DNA of 64,000 nucleotides from Bacillota bacterium (GTDB lineage: Bacteria > Bacillota_I > Bacilli_A > RF39 > UBA660): positions 124,001 through 188,000 of the forward strand of contig SVAJ01000002.1 in the NCBI GenBank assembly GCA_015059435.1, read 5' to 3'. The number at the start of each line of letters is the position of its first letter. The first letter of the stretch is position 1. A program made the position numbers and the translations under genes. Under the pieces are notes generated by a model that saw nothing but the letters and a program-made list of their open reading frames with translations, was not told where the DNA came from and did no database searches. Of this stretch, positions 8,427 through 17,854 are shown in pieces.

Positions 8427-9062
8427 ATGGAAGAAAAGAAAAAAGTTAAAACTAGTAATAAAAATGTTTTAAAGAAACATAGTACTAGTAGTAAAAAGAC
8501 TGTTGTTGAAAAGAAAGAAGTATATGAAGATAGTTGGATATATATATTATTATTGTCAGCTATTGTAATTCTTGGTCAATCTTTAAAAAATTATACTTTT
8601 TCTTTAGGAGAGTTTGGTTTAACTTATGCAATATTCTTATTACCTGTTATGTATTTTTTAACTAATTATATTGCAAAGAAAAAAGGATATAAAAAAGCGA
8701 TTATGGCTATATCTATATCTGGGCTTTCTATGGTTATATTTGTTGCATTTATGAATATAATTACAGGTAGGGGATTTGATTTTTATAATGTAGCAGGTGA
8801 CTTTTGTGGATATTTAGTTAGTCAATATGTTAATTTAACTATATATCAATTTTTGCTTGATAATACTAAACCTAATTTTATATTAATATATTTAAATTAT
8901 ATATTTGCTTTAGTAGTTAATTATTTATTTTATTCATTATTCTATATTAACACTATAGCTTTAGATACTTACTGGGTAGGATATTTTACTACTTTATTCT
9001 TACAAGGTATTATGATAATAGCTTTAACTTATACAGATATGCAAATTAAAAGAGGTGAATAA
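8427..9062 (+). CDS. VUT-family-like integral membrane protein
   Basis: A 211-residue polytopic protein with about six hydrophobic segments after a 40-residue Lys-rich cytosolic N-terminus. The stretch GLTYAIFLLPVMYFLTNYIAKKKGYKKA and the later DFCGYLVSQYVN resemble signature regions of the VUT (YhhQ/queuosine-precursor transporter) family, which has fP-x-x-Y-lltD-x-x-a-E-x-yG-yK and aYlisQ-x-x-D. The acidic residues typical of those motifs are partly replaced. The start at ATG 8427 is set by SD aagggtgag; the longer open frame upstream has no ribosome site. Substrate unknown; a queuosine-precursor role is possible because tgt is also in the window. Moderate confidence. Confidence 0.55.
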   Translation: MEEKKKVKTSNKNVLKKHSTSSKKTVVEKKEVYEDSWIYILLLSAIVILGQSLKNYTFSLGEFGLTYAIFLLPVMYFLTNYIAKKKGYKKAIMAISISGLSMVIFVAFMNIITGRGFDFYNVAGDFCGYLVSQYVNLTIYQFLLDNTKPNFILIYLNYIFALVVNYLFYSLFYINTIALDTYWVGYFTTLFLQGIMIIALTYTDMQIKRGE

Positions 9063-9072
9063 CCTCTTTTTA
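9048..9072 (+). terminator. bidirectional terminator
   Basis: Hairpin aaaagaggt/acctctttt between the converging genes ending at 9062 and 9070. It overlaps the ends of both genes. Confidence 0.75.
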
Positions 9073-9759
9073 TTGTACCATTATAGATAAAGTTGTTAGT
9101 ATTGTGTTGTGTAGTATATGTAGAGTAATTGGTGTAAATATTGTATCAGTTTTTTCATAACTGATTGCAAATGCAATACCAAGTGAACTATATGGTATTA
9201 AATATAATATTTGTAGTGGATTATTACTAGATATTATATGAAGTGATCCAAATATTAATCCTGATAAGATTATAAATAAATATTTATTTGTAAAAGCATT
9301 TCTAAATCCTTTTCTAAAAACTAGTTCTTCAATTATAGGAGCGATAAATCCAGCTGTTATTAGCATTAACCAAGGAAGAGATTTAATCATTTCTTGAACA
9401 TATTTTTCGTTATTAGCTCCGCCCACTTTAAAGATTATATTTAAAAATATATTTGATACCATCATTATAAATAATCCAACTATCCAGCATTTAATACCAA
9501 TATCTAGATTATTAATAAGTTTAGATTTAAATTTTTTAAACTCTACTAATAATTCTTTTCTATATATTAATAATAATGTAATTAAAAGAATTGTATCTGA
9601 AAAAGCTGTTAGTATAATTCTTGTTGAAGTTTTATTATAATCTAAGTTTAATAATTTTATTGGAATTAATCTTAAATATGCACTAGTATAAAATAGTGTA
9701 AAAGTAATAAATAGTACTATTAAATTTTTTAAGTTTATATATTTTTTTAAATTTTTCAT
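9070..9759 (-). CDS. CPBP-family intramembrane metalloprotease
   Basis: A 229-residue protein with about seven membrane segments. The CPBP/Abi (Rce1-like) motifs are complete and in order: motif 1 EELVFRKGF (Glu-Glu ... Arg), motif 2 FGSLH (His), and motif 3 HILHN near the C-terminus. Family members cleave or process membrane-associated peptides; many in Firmicutes protect against or process bacteriocins, but the substrate here is unknown. The SD taggaggtgat precedes the ATG. It converges with the VUT-like gene and diverges from the rimP operon. Confidence 0.88.
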   Translation of the reverse strand: MKNLKKYINLKNLIVLFITFTLFYTSAYLRLIPIKLLNLDYNKTSTRIILTAFSDTILLITLLLIYRKELLVEFKKFKSKLINNLDIGIKCWIVGLFIMMVSNIFLNIIFKVGGANNEKYVQEMIKSLPWLMLITAGFIAPIIEELVFRKGFRNAFTNKYLFIILSGLIFGSLHIISSNNPLQILYLIPYSSLGIAFAISYEKTDTIFTPITLHILHNTILTTLSIMVQ

Positions 9760-9811
9760 ATTATCACCTCCTAAAGATTAACATAATTTTTGGTAAAATT
9801 AAAGATATTAT

Positions 9812-9839
9812 TTGTAATTTACAAAAAATGTGTTATAAT
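9812..9839 (+). promoter_or_regulatory. promoter of rimP-nusA-infB operon
   Basis: TTGTAA then, after 16 bases, a consensus TATAAT. Transcription would start just upstream of the leader hairpin. Confidence 0.65.
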
Positions 9840-9851
9840 ATGAGCAGAAAG

Positions 9852-9884
9852 GAGTGGGAGAAGCAAGCCCACTCTCTTATTTTT
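9852..9884 (+). promoter_or_regulatory. rimP leader hairpin (attenuator-like)
   Basis: A GC-rich stem, gagtggg/cccactc with a 9-base loop, is followed by tcttattttt and lies between the promoter and the rimP SD. A similar hairpin precedes rimP (ylxS) in other Firmicutes as I recall. It looks like a partial terminator, so it could attenuate the operon. Confidence 0.65.
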
Positions 9885-9898
9885 ATAGGAGGTGTAGT

Positions 9899-10150
9899 GT
9901 GAAAGATAAGGTTATTGCACTTGTAGAGCAAGATATTAAAGACTTAAATGTTTTTGTAGATGATGCATATGTATCTACTGAAGAAGGAAAGGATATACTT
10001 AACATAGTTTTAGATAGTAGTGAAGTTATTGATTTAAATAAAGTAACAGAAGCTTCTAGAATTATTAATAAATTACTAGATAGTAGTGATCTAGTAGGAG
10101 AAAATATTTATGAAGTTGATATATTTTCTAAGGAGAAGGGAGAAGAATAA
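9899..10150 (+). CDS. rimP: ribosome maturation factor RimP, N-terminal domain only
   Basis: RimP (YlxS) helps mature the 30S subunit. Placement directly upstream of nusA is the conserved one. The start is GTG 9899, 4 bases after AGGAGGTG; an ATG further up lies in the leader hairpin. The 83-residue product covers only the N-terminal alpha/beta domain: an acidic strand region, then DLNKVTEASRIINKLLDSSD and YEVDIFSKEKGEE. It ends where normal RimP (about 150 aa) has its SPGLDRPL motif and C-terminal SH3-like domain. The frame closes cleanly, followed at once by nusA, so this is a real short form rather than a visible frameshift. Confidence 0.8.
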   Translation: MKDKVIALVEQDIKDLNVFVDDAYVSTEEGKDILNIVLDSSEVIDLNKVTEASRIINKLLDSSDLVGENIYEVDIFSKEKGEE

Positions 10151-10152
10151 TT

Positions 10153-11331
10153 ATGAATGGTAAAGAGTTTTTAAAAGCACTTGATAATATAGTAAAAGAA
10201 AAAAATATTGATAAAGAAGTAGTTTATGATGCTATGGAATTAGCATTAAGTTCTGCATATAAGAAAAATTTTAATTCTAAAACTAATGTAAAAGTATTAT
10301 TTGATAGAGATACTGGAGATATAAAAGTATTTTCATATTTAACAGTTGTACCTGATGATAAGATGACTAAGGAAGAGTATGAAGATTATTTATTTGAAAA
10401 CTACACTGACGAGGATGAAGAGGAAGAAGTAGTTGAAGAAGTTGAAGGAGAAGAAACAGAAGAAAAAGTAAGTTTCTTCAATCCAGATGTTGAAATCAAA
10501 GTAAGTGATGCTAAGAAAATTGATAAGACTTTAGAAGTTGGAGATACAATTGATAAAGAAGTTACACCTAAAGATTTTGGACGTGTAGCAGCATCTACTG
10601 CTAAACAAGTAGTTATTCAAAAAATCAGAGAAGCTGAAAGAAATAGTATTATGGAAGATTTTGGAGATAAGCAAGATGAATTATTAATTGGTACTGTTGC
10701 TTTAGAAGATACTGATAATTACTTTATTGATTTAGGACGTACTAATGGTATATTACCTAAAAAAGATTGTATACCAGGAGAAAAGATTGAAATGGGTTCT
10801 CAAATAAAAGTATATGTATCTAAAGTCGACAATAATGGTAAAAACTTATTAGTATTACTTTCAAGAACTCATTATGGTTTTGTTAAGAGACTATTTGAAC
10901 TTGAAATACCTGAACTTTCAGATGGTACAGTTATGATATATAGTGTAGCAAGAGAAGCTGGAGCTAGAAGTAAAGTGGCTGTTTATTCTGAAAGAAGTAA
11001 TATTGATCCAATTGGTGCATGTATTGGTGAAAAAGGTTCAAGAATTGCACGTATTATAGAAGAATTACATGGAGAAAAATTAGATGTTGTTAGATATGAT
11101 AGTGATCCAGCAGTATTTATAGAAAATGCTTTAGCTCCTGCTAAAGAGTTAACAGTAGCAATTACTGATCCTAAAAAACAAGAAGCAATGGTTATTGCAG
11201 ATGGAGATAATTTCTCACTTGCAATTGGTAAAAAAGGACAAAATGCTAAACTTGCTAGTAGATTGACACATTATAAAATTGATATTAAGACTACAGAGCA
11301 AGCAAGAGAGTCAGGAATTAATTTTAGATAA
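10153..11331 (+). CDS. nusA: transcription termination/antitermination factor NusA
   Basis: NusA binds RNA polymerase and nascent RNA to control pausing and termination. The N-terminal domain (residues 1-130) carries an acidic insert (DEDEEEEVVEEVEGEETEE). It is followed by an S1 domain (LLIGTVALEDTDNYFIDLGRTNGILP) and the KH domains, with RTHYGFVKRLFELEIPE, IGACIGEKGSRIARI and FSLAIGKKGQNAKLASR. It lacks the C-terminal acidic repeats found in proteobacteria, as is normal for Firmicutes. It starts 2 bases after the rimP stop, with SD aaggagaaggg. Confidence 0.96.
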   Translation: MNGKEFLKALDNIVKEKNIDKEVVYDAMELALSSAYKKNFNSKTNVKVLFDRDTGDIKVFSYLTVVPDDKMTKEEYEDYLFENYTDEDEEEEVVEEVEGEETEEKVSFFNPDVEIKVSDAKKIDKTLEVGDTIDKEVTPKDFGRVAASTAKQVVIQKIREAERNSIMEDFGDKQDELLIGTVALEDTDNYFIDLGRTNGILPKKDCIPGEKIEMGSQIKVYVSKVDNNGKNLLVLLSRTHYGFVKRLFELEIPELSDGTVMIYSVAREAGARSKVAVYSERSNIDPIGACIGEKGSRIARIIEELHGEKLDVVRYDSDPAVFIENALAPAKELTVAITDPKKQEAMVIADGDNFSLAIGKKGQNAKLASRLTHYKIDIKTTEQARESGINFR

Positions 11332-11354
11332 AATTTATATTAGAGGTGATATTT

Positions 11355-11618
11355 ATGAAAACTAGAAAAATACCTTTAAGAACATGTGTAGTTACAAAAG
11401 AACAATTACCTAAAGGAGAATTACTTAGAATTGTTAGAACTCCTGAAGGAAATGTTTTACCTGATATTAGTGGAAAATTAAATGGTAGAGGTGCATATAT
11501 TAAGAAAGATGTATCTGTATTAGAAAAAGCAATTAAGTCAAATATTTTAGGTAAGAGACTTGAATGTGATATAGATAGTGATGTTTATGAAGAAATAAGA
11601 AAAGTAATAGAAAAATAA
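11355..11618 (+). CDS. ylxR: YlxR/DUF448 family protein
   Basis: An 87-residue RNA-binding-type protein of the YlxR family. Signature: RKIPLRTCVVTKEQLPKGELLRIVRTPEG, then GRGAYI. It lies between nusA and infB as in other Firmicutes, but the usual next gene, ylxQ (L7Ae-like), is absent here. Start ATG 11355 follows agaggtgat. The family has been described as a nucleoid or RNA-associated regulator; its role here is inferred only. Confidence 0.92.
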   Translation: MKTRKIPLRTCVVTKEQLPKGELLRIVRTPEGNVLPDISGKLNGRGAYIKKDVSVLEKAIKSNILGKRLECDIDSDVYEEIRKVIEK

Positions 11619-11635
11619 AACGGAGGTGACCTTGA

Positions 11636-13774
11636 ATGATGAGTATAGAAGATTATGCTTTAGATGTCGATAAAACAATAGAAGAAATAATGGCTTTGTG
11701 TGATAAGATAGGAATTAGTTATGAAGATGGTAATAGTACTTTAGCAGAAGATGATATAATTCTTTTAGATAATGAATTACAAGATCAAGAAGATTATATT
11801 GAAGGAGATATAGATGAGTATAGAGAAAAATTATTAGAAGATGAAGTATATGATAAAGCAGAAGAATTAGCTATGGATACTAAGTTTGATTTAGATAATT
11901 CTAATAATTTTGAGAAAGTTACTAAGAAAGCTAATAAGAAAGTTAATTCTAATAAAAATGATTTCTTAAAAGAAAGAAAGAAGATTTATAAGAATAAAGA
12001 AAAATTACAATCTAATGAAGCTGTTCAAGATGAAAATGTAGTTTTATATAAAGAAGGGATGACTGTATCTGAAATAGCTGAAGCTTTAGAAGTTAATGCA
12101 GTTGACTTAGTTAAGAAGTTAATGGGACTTGGAGTTATGGCTACTGTTAATCAATCAGTGGATTTTGAAACTGCTGAAGTTTTAGTTAGTGAATATGATA
12201 AGACATTAAAGAAAGAAGAAACTGCGGATATTTCAAATTTTGAAAATTTTGAAATAGAAGATAGGGAAGAAGACTTAGTAGAACGTCCACCAGTAGTTAC
12301 AATTATGGGACATGTTGACCATGGTAAAACTACTTTACTTGATGCTCTTAGAAAAACTAATGTAGCATTAGGAGAAGCTGGAGGAATTACTCAAGCTATT
12401 GGTGCTTATTCTGTTAAATGTAATGATAAGTTAATTACATTTATTGATACTCCAGGACATGCTGCATTTACAGAAATGAGAGCACGTGGTGCATCTATTA
12501 CTGATATAGTTATCATTATAGTTGCTGCTGATGATGGTGTTATGCCTCAAACTAGAGAAGCAATTGATCATGCAAAAGCTGCAGGTGTTCCTATTATAGT
12601 TGCAATTAATAAAATTGATAAACCAGAAGCTAATATTGATAGAGTAATGACTGGTTTAGTTGAAAACGGATTAACTCCAGAAGAATGGGGTGGAGATATT
12701 GTTGTTAATAAAATATCTGCTAAATCTGGAGAAGGAATTAATGAACTTTTAGAAAATATATTATTAGTAGCTGAAATGCAAGAATATAAAGCAAATCCTA
12801 ATCGCTATGCAACTGGTACAGTTGTAGAAGCTAGAAAAGATAGTAAAGTTGGTAGTGTAGCTACTTTATTAATTCAAAATGGTACTCTTCGTTTAGGAGA
12901 TCCAATAGTTGTAGGTACTTCTTTTGGAAAGGTTCGTACTTTAAAGAATGATTTAGGACAAAATATAGTAGAAGCAACTCCATCAACTCCTGTAGAAGTA
13001 ACTGGTATTAATGATGTTCCAGATGCTGGAGATAAGTTTATGGCTTTTGAGTCTGAAAAACAAGCTAAGAGTATTGCTGAAGAAAGAAAACTTCGTGCTA
13101 AAGAAGCTGATAGTAACTTTAGTGGTATGAGTTTAGATGAGTTATTCGGTAGAATTAAAGATGGTGCTAAGGAAATAAGTGTAGTATTAAAAGCTGATGT
13201 ACATGGAAGTTTAGAAGCAGTTAAAAGCTCTTTAGAAAAAATTGATGTTGAAGGTGTAAGAATAAATGTTATACGTGGTGCAGTTGGAGCTATTACTGAA
13301 AGTGATGTAGTTTTAGCTAGTGCTAGTAATGCAATTATTATTGGTTTTAATGTAAGAGCTAATCCAAAAGCGGTTGATAATGCTAAACAATTTGGAATTG
13401 AAATTAGAACATATGATATTATTTATAAAGTGGTAGAGGATATGGAAGCTGCTATGAAAGGTATGCTTGATCCAGAATATGAAGAAAAAGTAACAGGTAC
13501 TTTAGAAATTCGTCAAATATTTAAATTCTCTAAAGTTGGTTTAATAGCTGGATGTCATGTTTTAAGTGGAGTAGTTAAAAATAATGAAAAAGCACGTATT
13601 ATTCGTGATGGAGTAGTTGTTTATAATGGAGCAGTTAATACATTACAACGTGAAAAAGACCAAGTAAAAGAAGTTAAGAAAGATATGGATTGTGGTATTA
13701 CTTTAGAAAATTGCCAAGATTATAAAGAAGGCGATATTATTGAAATCTATGATCTAGTTGAAATTAAAAGATAA
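11636..13774 (+). CDS. infB: translation initiation factor IF-2
   Basis: A GTPase that delivers initiator tRNA to the 30S subunit. The N-terminal ~140 residues are a variable, very acidic and Lys-rich region. Next comes the conserved IF2_N module ([25 protein letters not shown]) and the G domain with G1 GHVDHGKT (from about residue 225), DTPGH and NKID. The beta-barrel and C-terminal IF2 domains follow. At 712 aa it has a shortish N-terminus for a Gram-positive. SD cggaggtgacc; two adjacent in-frame ATGs (11636, 11639) are both possible starts. Confidence 0.97.
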   Translation: MMSIEDYALDVDKTIEEIMALCDKIGISYEDGNSTLAEDDIILLDNELQDQEDYIEGDIDEYREKLLEDEVYDKAEELAMDTKFDLDNSNNFEKVTKKANKKVNSNKNDFLKERKKIYKNKEKLQSNEAVQDENVVLYKEGMTVSEIAEALEVNAVDLVKKLMGLGVMATVNQSVDFETAEVLVSEYDKTLKKEETADISNFENFEIEDREEDLVERPPVVTIMGHVDHGKTTLLDALRKTNVALGEAGGITQAIGAYSVKCNDKLITFIDTPGHAAFTEMRARGASITDIVIIIVAADDGVMPQTREAIDHAKAAGVPIIVAINKIDKPEANIDRVMTGLVENGLTPEEWGGDIVVNKISAKSGEGINELLENILLVAEMQEYKANPNRYATGTVVEARKDSKVGSVATLLIQNGTLRLGDPIVVGTSFGKVRTLKNDLGQNIVEATPSTPVEVTGINDVPDAGDKFMAFESEKQAKSIAEERKLRAKEADSNFSGMSLDELFGRIKDGAKEISVVLKADVHGSLEAVKSSLEKIDVEGVRINVIRGAVGAITESDVVLASASNAIIIGFNVRANPKAVDNAKQFGIEIRTYDIIYKVVEDMEAAMKGMLDPEYEEKVTGTLEIRQIFKFSKVGLIAGCHVLSGVVKNNEKARIIRDGVVVYNGAVNTLQREKDQVKEVKKDMDCGITLENCQDYKEGDIIEIYDLVEIKR

Positions 13775-13800
13775 AATTAAATATATTAGGAGTTGATAAT

Positions 13801-14145
13801 ATGGCAAGTATCAAAATAGAAAGATTAAATCATATGATACAAGAAGAAGTAAGTATGATATTAATGACTGAAGTAAAAGATGAAAGATTAAAATTTGTTA
13901 CTATTACTGGATGTGATACAACAAGTGATTTCAGTTTTTGTAAGATATATTTTACAGTTTTAGATGAGTCTAAGAGAAAAGAAATTACAGATGAATTAAA
14001 TAAAGCAACACATTTTATTAGAGGTAAATTATCTGAACGTATTGATATACGTCATACTCCAGAATTAAAATTTATATATGATGAATCTATAGAATATGGT
14101 GAACATATAGAAAAAATAATTGATAAGATTCATGAACAAAAATAA
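13801..14145 (+). CDS. rbfA: ribosome-binding factor A
   Basis: RbfA is a KH-fold 30S maturation factor. It is recognisable from IERLNHMIQEEVSMIL, VTITGCDTTSDFSFCKIYFTVLD and LRHTPELKFIYDESIEYGEHIEKI-like segments (here starting DIRHTPEL). 114 aa is typical. It is the last gene of the rimP-nusA-ylxR-infB-rbfA operon, followed by a terminator. truB and ribF, which often follow, are not here. SD taggag. Confidence 0.96.
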   Translation: MASIKIERLNHMIQEEVSMILMTEVKDERLKFVTITGCDTTSDFSFCKIYFTVLDESKRKEITDELNKATHFIRGKLSERIDIRHTPELKFIYDESIEYGEHIEKIIDKIHEQK

Positions 14146-14169
14146 TCTGCTTTTAAGTGGATTTTTTTG
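14144..14169 (+). terminator. terminator of the infB operon
   Basis: Hairpin aatctgc/gtggatt (with G-U pairs) followed by seven T. Confidence 0.75.
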
Positions 14170-14218
14170 TATACTTTTGTAAAAAAAATATTATATATAA
14201 TTCCTAATTATAAAAATA

Positions 14219-14227
14219 TGATATAAT
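14219..14227 (+). promoter_or_regulatory. extended -10 promoter element
   Basis: TGaTATAAT about 24 bases upstream of the alpha/beta hydrolase start; no good -35 is visible. The same TG-n-TATAAT form recurs before several genes in the window (e.g. near 3595, 41485 and 43690). Confidence 0.55.
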
Positions 14228-14250
14228 ATATATGTTATGGAGTGATTATA

Positions 14251-14982
14251 GTGAAGATTAATATTAAAGGATTAGATATTAATTATGTTCAATATGGAGA
14301 AGGACGTGATATTTTACTTTTACATGGTTGGGGACAAAATATTGAAATGATGAAGTTTATAGGTGATAGATTTAGTGATAGATTTCGTATAACAATATTA
14401 GATTTTCCTGGATTTGGTGAAAGCAGTGAACCAAGTGTTCCTTTTACAATTGATGATTATTATGATGTTTTAGATGAATTTGTAAGAAAACTAAAAATAA
14501 AAAAACCAATAGTTATGGGACATTCTTTTGGAGGAAGAGTAGGAATTAGATTTTCAGCTAATAATCCAATAGAAAAATTAGTACTATTTGGAAGTCCTTG
14601 TATTAGAATACAAGAAAAATTACCTTTGTATGTTAGATTTTTGAAGAAATTAAAAACTTTACCTGGTATGAATAATTTGGGTGAGTTTATGAAAAAGTAT
14701 ATAGGTTCTCGTGATTATAAGGCTGCTAGCCCTGTAATGAGACAAACTTTAGTAAATGTTGTTAATGAAGATTTATCAACTTATGCTAGAAAAATAGAAG
14801 AACCTACATTACTTGTTTGGGGTGAATATGATACAGAAGCTCCGTTAAGTGATGCTAAAGAATTAGAAAAGATAATGATAGATGCAGCATTGATTACACT
14901 TCCTGGTACTCATTATGCTTATATAGAGAATTTAGATAGAGTTTGTTTAATATTGAATGAATTCTTAAAGGAGGGTAAATAA
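14251..14982 (+). CDS. alpha/beta hydrolase
   Basis: A soluble alpha/beta-fold hydrolase of 243 residues. The oxyanion-hole HGWGQN is near residue 25 and the nucleophile elbow GHSFGG near residue 91. A late GEYDTEAP (acid) and GTHYAYIEN (His) complete the Ser-Asp-His triad. Start GTG 14251 follows ggagtgattata. It overlaps the MurF-like gene by one base (TAATG) and so is translationally coupled to it and to ddl. The context suggests a cell-wall-related substrate, but that is inference. Confidence 0.88.
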   Translation: MKINIKGLDINYVQYGEGRDILLLHGWGQNIEMMKFIGDRFSDRFRITILDFPGFGESSEPSVPFTIDDYYDVLDEFVRKLKIKKPIVMGHSFGGRVGIRFSANNPIEKLVLFGSPCIRIQEKLPLYVRFLKKLKTLPGMNNLGEFMKKYIGSRDYKAASPVMRQTLVNVVNEDLSTYARKIEEPTLLVWGEYDTEAPLSDAKELEKIMIDAALITLPGTHYAYIENLDRVCLILNEFLKEGK

Positions 14983-16577
14983 TGAATTATATTAATATTA
15001 TCTTAGTTGTTTCTATTTTATTTGGGTTATCTTTTAAATCTAAAAGATATTTGCATATGTTGCAACAAAATTTATATAATGAAAATAACCGTTATTTGAA
15101 ATGGTTAAGTAAAAATTTAAAAGAACTTATCGATGTTGATTTAGTGGCAATTTTATTTGCAATTGTAGGATTACTTTTAAATAAAGATGGTCTTACTAAT
15201 ACAATTATTATTGCTAGTTCAATAGTTTATATTTTCTTAGGTATTTTCTGGAGAAAAAGACTTGCTGGTTTTCAAAATAAAAAACCTTTAGTTATAACTG
15301 CTAGAGTAAAAAGATTAATATTTACAATGATGATTTTATATTTAATACCTACAGTATTATTATTTGTAACTAATAGTTTTATTTGGGTATTAGTACTTAG
15401 TTGTATGGTTTATTTAAATTCTATTGTAGTATTAATTTGTAAATTTATTAATATACCTGCAGAAAAGTATGTATATCATTATTATTTAACTAAAGCTAAG
15501 AAAAAACTTTATAGTATGAATAATTTAAAAGTTATTGGTATTACTGGTAGTTATGGTAAAACTAGTAGTAAAAATATATTAAGTGATATTTTAAATATCA
15601 AATATGATGCTTTACCAACTCCTAGAAATTTAAATACACCTTATGGTTTAATGATTACAATTAATAATCATTTAGATAAGTTTAATGATGTATTTATTGC
15701 TGAAATGGGAGCATATGTTAGAGGAGAAATAAGGGATTTATGTGAACTTGTTCGTCCTAAATATGGTATTTTAACTAGAATTGGTACTGCACATTTAGAA
15801 TCATTTGGTAGTGAGGAAAATATAGTTAAGGGTAAATTTGAACTTATTGAATCACTTCCTAGTGATGGATTTGCAGTATTAAATATGGATGATGAAAAAC
15901 AAGTTAATTATGAACTTAAAAATAAAGTTAAAGTTATTTGGATAGGTATTGATAATGAAGAAGCTGATGTTAGAGCTGTTGATATTAAATGTTCTAATAA
16001 AGGAACTAATTTCAATGTTATATTTAAGGGCGATAAAACTAAATATAATTTCCAAACTAAGTTGTTAGGAGATCATAGTGTTTATAATATCTTAGCAGGT
16101 ATTGCTTGTGGTAGGGAGTTTGGTATTTCTATTGAAGAGTTACAACAAGCAGTTAAAGCTGTTAGAACAGTAGAACATAGATTAGAGTTAAAGAAACTTG
16201 GTAATTTCTATCAGATAGATGATGCTTATAATTCTAATCCAGTAGGTGCTAAAAATGCTTGTAAGGTACTTGGAATGATGCCTGGTATTAAAGTGGTAGT
16301 TACTCCTGGTATGATAGAGTTAGGAGAAAAAGAAGATTATTATAATAAGGAATTTGGTAAACAAATTGCTGAAGTGGCTGATTATGCAGTATTAGTTGGA
16401 GAAGAGAAGACTAAACCAATTAAAGAAGGGTTACTTGAAGCAGGATATGATGAAGATAAGATAATTGTATATAATGATGTAAGAGATGCATATTCTTTTA
16501 TTAGAGGATTAACTGGTAAGAAAGAAGATGTTTATGCATTATTTGAAAATGATTTACCAGATACATATAGTGAGTAG
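14982..16577 (+). CDS. membrane-anchored MurF-like Mur ligase
   Basis: ATP-dependent Mur ligase, most like UDP-MurNAc-tripeptide:D-Ala-D-Ala ligase (MurF). The first ~160 residues hold about four membrane segments, which standard MurF lacks. The P-loop TGSYGKTSS follows (residues 188-196), then an NTPYG stretch, AEMGAYVRGEI, the central HRLELKKLG and DDAYNSNPVG, ending with LFENDLPDTY. Directly followed by ddl, which makes the D-Ala-D-Ala substrate, so the pair supports the MurF assignment. The membrane domain may place the last cytoplasmic step next to MraY. An uncharacterised Mur-ligase paralogue is the alternative. Confidence 0.82.
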   Translation: MNYINIILVVSILFGLSFKSKRYLHMLQQNLYNENNRYLKWLSKNLKELIDVDLVAILFAIVGLLLNKDGLTNTIIIASSIVYIFLGIFWRKRLAGFQNKKPLVITARVKRLIFTMMILYLIPTVLLFVTNSFIWVLVLSCMVYLNSIVVLICKFINIPAEKYVYHYYLTKAKKKLYSMNNLKVIGITGSYGKTSSKNILSDILNIKYDALPTPRNLNTPYGLMITINNHLDKFNDVFIAEMGAYVRGEIRDLCELVRPKYGILTRIGTAHLESFGSEENIVKGKFELIESLPSDGFAVLNMDDEKQVNYELKNKVKVIWIGIDNEEADVRAVDIKCSNKGTNFNVIFKGDKTKYNFQTKLLGDHSVYNILAGIACGREFGISIEELQQAVKAVRTVEHRLELKKLGNFYQIDDAYNSNPVGAKNACKVLGMMPGIKVVVTPGMIELGEKEDYYNKEFGKQIAEVADYAVLVGEEKTKPIKEGLLEAGYDEDKIIVYNDVRDAYSFIRGLTGKKEDVYALFENDLPDTYSE

Positions 16578-16589
16578 GAGGATTTAAAG

Positions 16590-17816
16590 ATGAAAATTAA
16601 AGTTGGAGTTATTTTTGGTGGAGAGAGTGTAGAACATGAGGTTAGTATTATTTCAGCTTTGCAAGCTATGAATAAGATGGATCAAGAAAAATATGATATT
16701 ATTCCTATCTATATTACAAAAGATAGAGAATGGTATACAGGTGATATGTTAAAGGATATAGAAGTATATCAAGATTTATCATTAATTAAAAAATATAGTA
16801 AGAATGTAGTTTTATATTATAGTAATGGAAGTTATGTATTACAAAAGAAAACATTCCCTAGAAGTATTGTTACTGATATAGATATAGCATTTCCTATAGT
16901 ACATGGTACTAATGTGGAAGATGGAGTATTACAAGGTTATTTACAATCAATAGGTATTCCGTTTGTTGGAAGTGATGTTTATGCATCAGTTGTAGGACAA
17001 GATAAAGTATATATGAAGGCAGTATTAGAAAATGCTAAACTTCCTATGACTAATTATATTTGGTTCTATGATGCTGATTATAAACAAGATAGTGAAGCTA
17101 TATTAAAGAAAGTTTCTAAATTAAAATATCCTGTTATTATTAAACCAGCAACTACTGGATCAAGTGTAGGTATTTCAGTTGCTGCTAATGAAACAGAATT
17201 AGTTGAATCTATTGATGAAGCTATTCAATATGATAAAAAGATAATTGTTGAAGAAGTAGTAGAAAATTTAAAAGAAGTAAATATTGCTGTTATGGGTAAT
17301 TATGAACATCAAAAAGTTAGTGCTATTGAAGAAGTTTTATCTGCTAATAAATTCTTAACATATGATGATAAGTATATTGGTGGAGGAAAAGGTAAACTTA
17401 AAGGTGGTAAGTTTGGTGCTGTTAAATCTTCTTCTAAAGGTATGGCATCTGCTAGTAGAAAGTTACCTGCTGAATTAGATGAGAAAGTTCAAAAAGAAGT
17501 AGAAACAGTAGCAGTAGAAGCATTTAAGGCTTTAGGATCTTCTGGTAACTCAAGAATTGATTTCTTAATAGATGATAAGAAGAATAAAGTATATATTAAC
17601 GAAATTAACTCTATTCCTGGAAGTTTAGCTTTCTATTTATGGGATGCTAAAGATATTAATTTTACTACAGTACTTGATGATATGATTAATATCGGAGTTA
17701 AAGACTATAAGAAGAGAATAAGTAAAGTTCATTCTTTTGATACAAATATTTTAAAAGGTTTTGCTGCACGTGGTGGAGTAAAAGGAATGAAAGGTGCTAA
17801 AAGTAAATTAAGATAG
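16590..17816 (+). CDS. ddl: D-alanine--D-alanine ligase
   Basis: An ATP-grasp enzyme joining two D-Ala for peptidoglycan. Motifs: GVIFGGESVEHEVSIISA at the N-terminus, GxxVEDGVLQGYLQSIGIPFVGSD, KPATTGSSVGIS, and NEINSIPGSLAFYLW near the C-terminus. Two oddities are visible: a Gly/Lys/Ser-rich insert of about 27 residues after DDKYIGGG (around residues 264-291) and a basic Gly-rich tail (RGGVKGMKGAKSKLR). Both lie outside the core motifs. It is 408 aa, longer than the usual ~350. SD taggagga; 12 bases after the MurF-like gene. Confidence 0.92.
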   Translation: MKIKVGVIFGGESVEHEVSIISALQAMNKMDQEKYDIIPIYITKDREWYTGDMLKDIEVYQDLSLIKKYSKNVVLYYSNGSYVLQKKTFPRSIVTDIDIAFPIVHGTNVEDGVLQGYLQSIGIPFVGSDVYASVVGQDKVYMKAVLENAKLPMTNYIWFYDADYKQDSEAILKKVSKLKYPVIIKPATTGSSVGISVAANETELVESIDEAIQYDKKIIVEEVVENLKEVNIAVMGNYEHQKVSAIEEVLSANKFLTYDDKYIGGGKGKLKGGKFGAVKSSSKGMASASRKLPAELDEKVQKEVETVAVEAFKALGSSGNSRIDFLIDDKKNKVYINEINSIPGSLAFYLWDAKDINFTTVLDDMINIGVKDYKKRISKVHSFDTNILKGFAARGGVKGMKGAKSKLR

Positions 17817-17833
17817 GAAACTATCTTTTTTTT
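17810..17833 (+). terminator. terminator after ddl
   Basis: Hairpin aagatag/ctatctt with a GAAA loop and eight T; it overlaps the ddl stop. Confidence 0.88.
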
Positions 17834-17854
17834 GTTTGAATCGTTAATGTAGAA

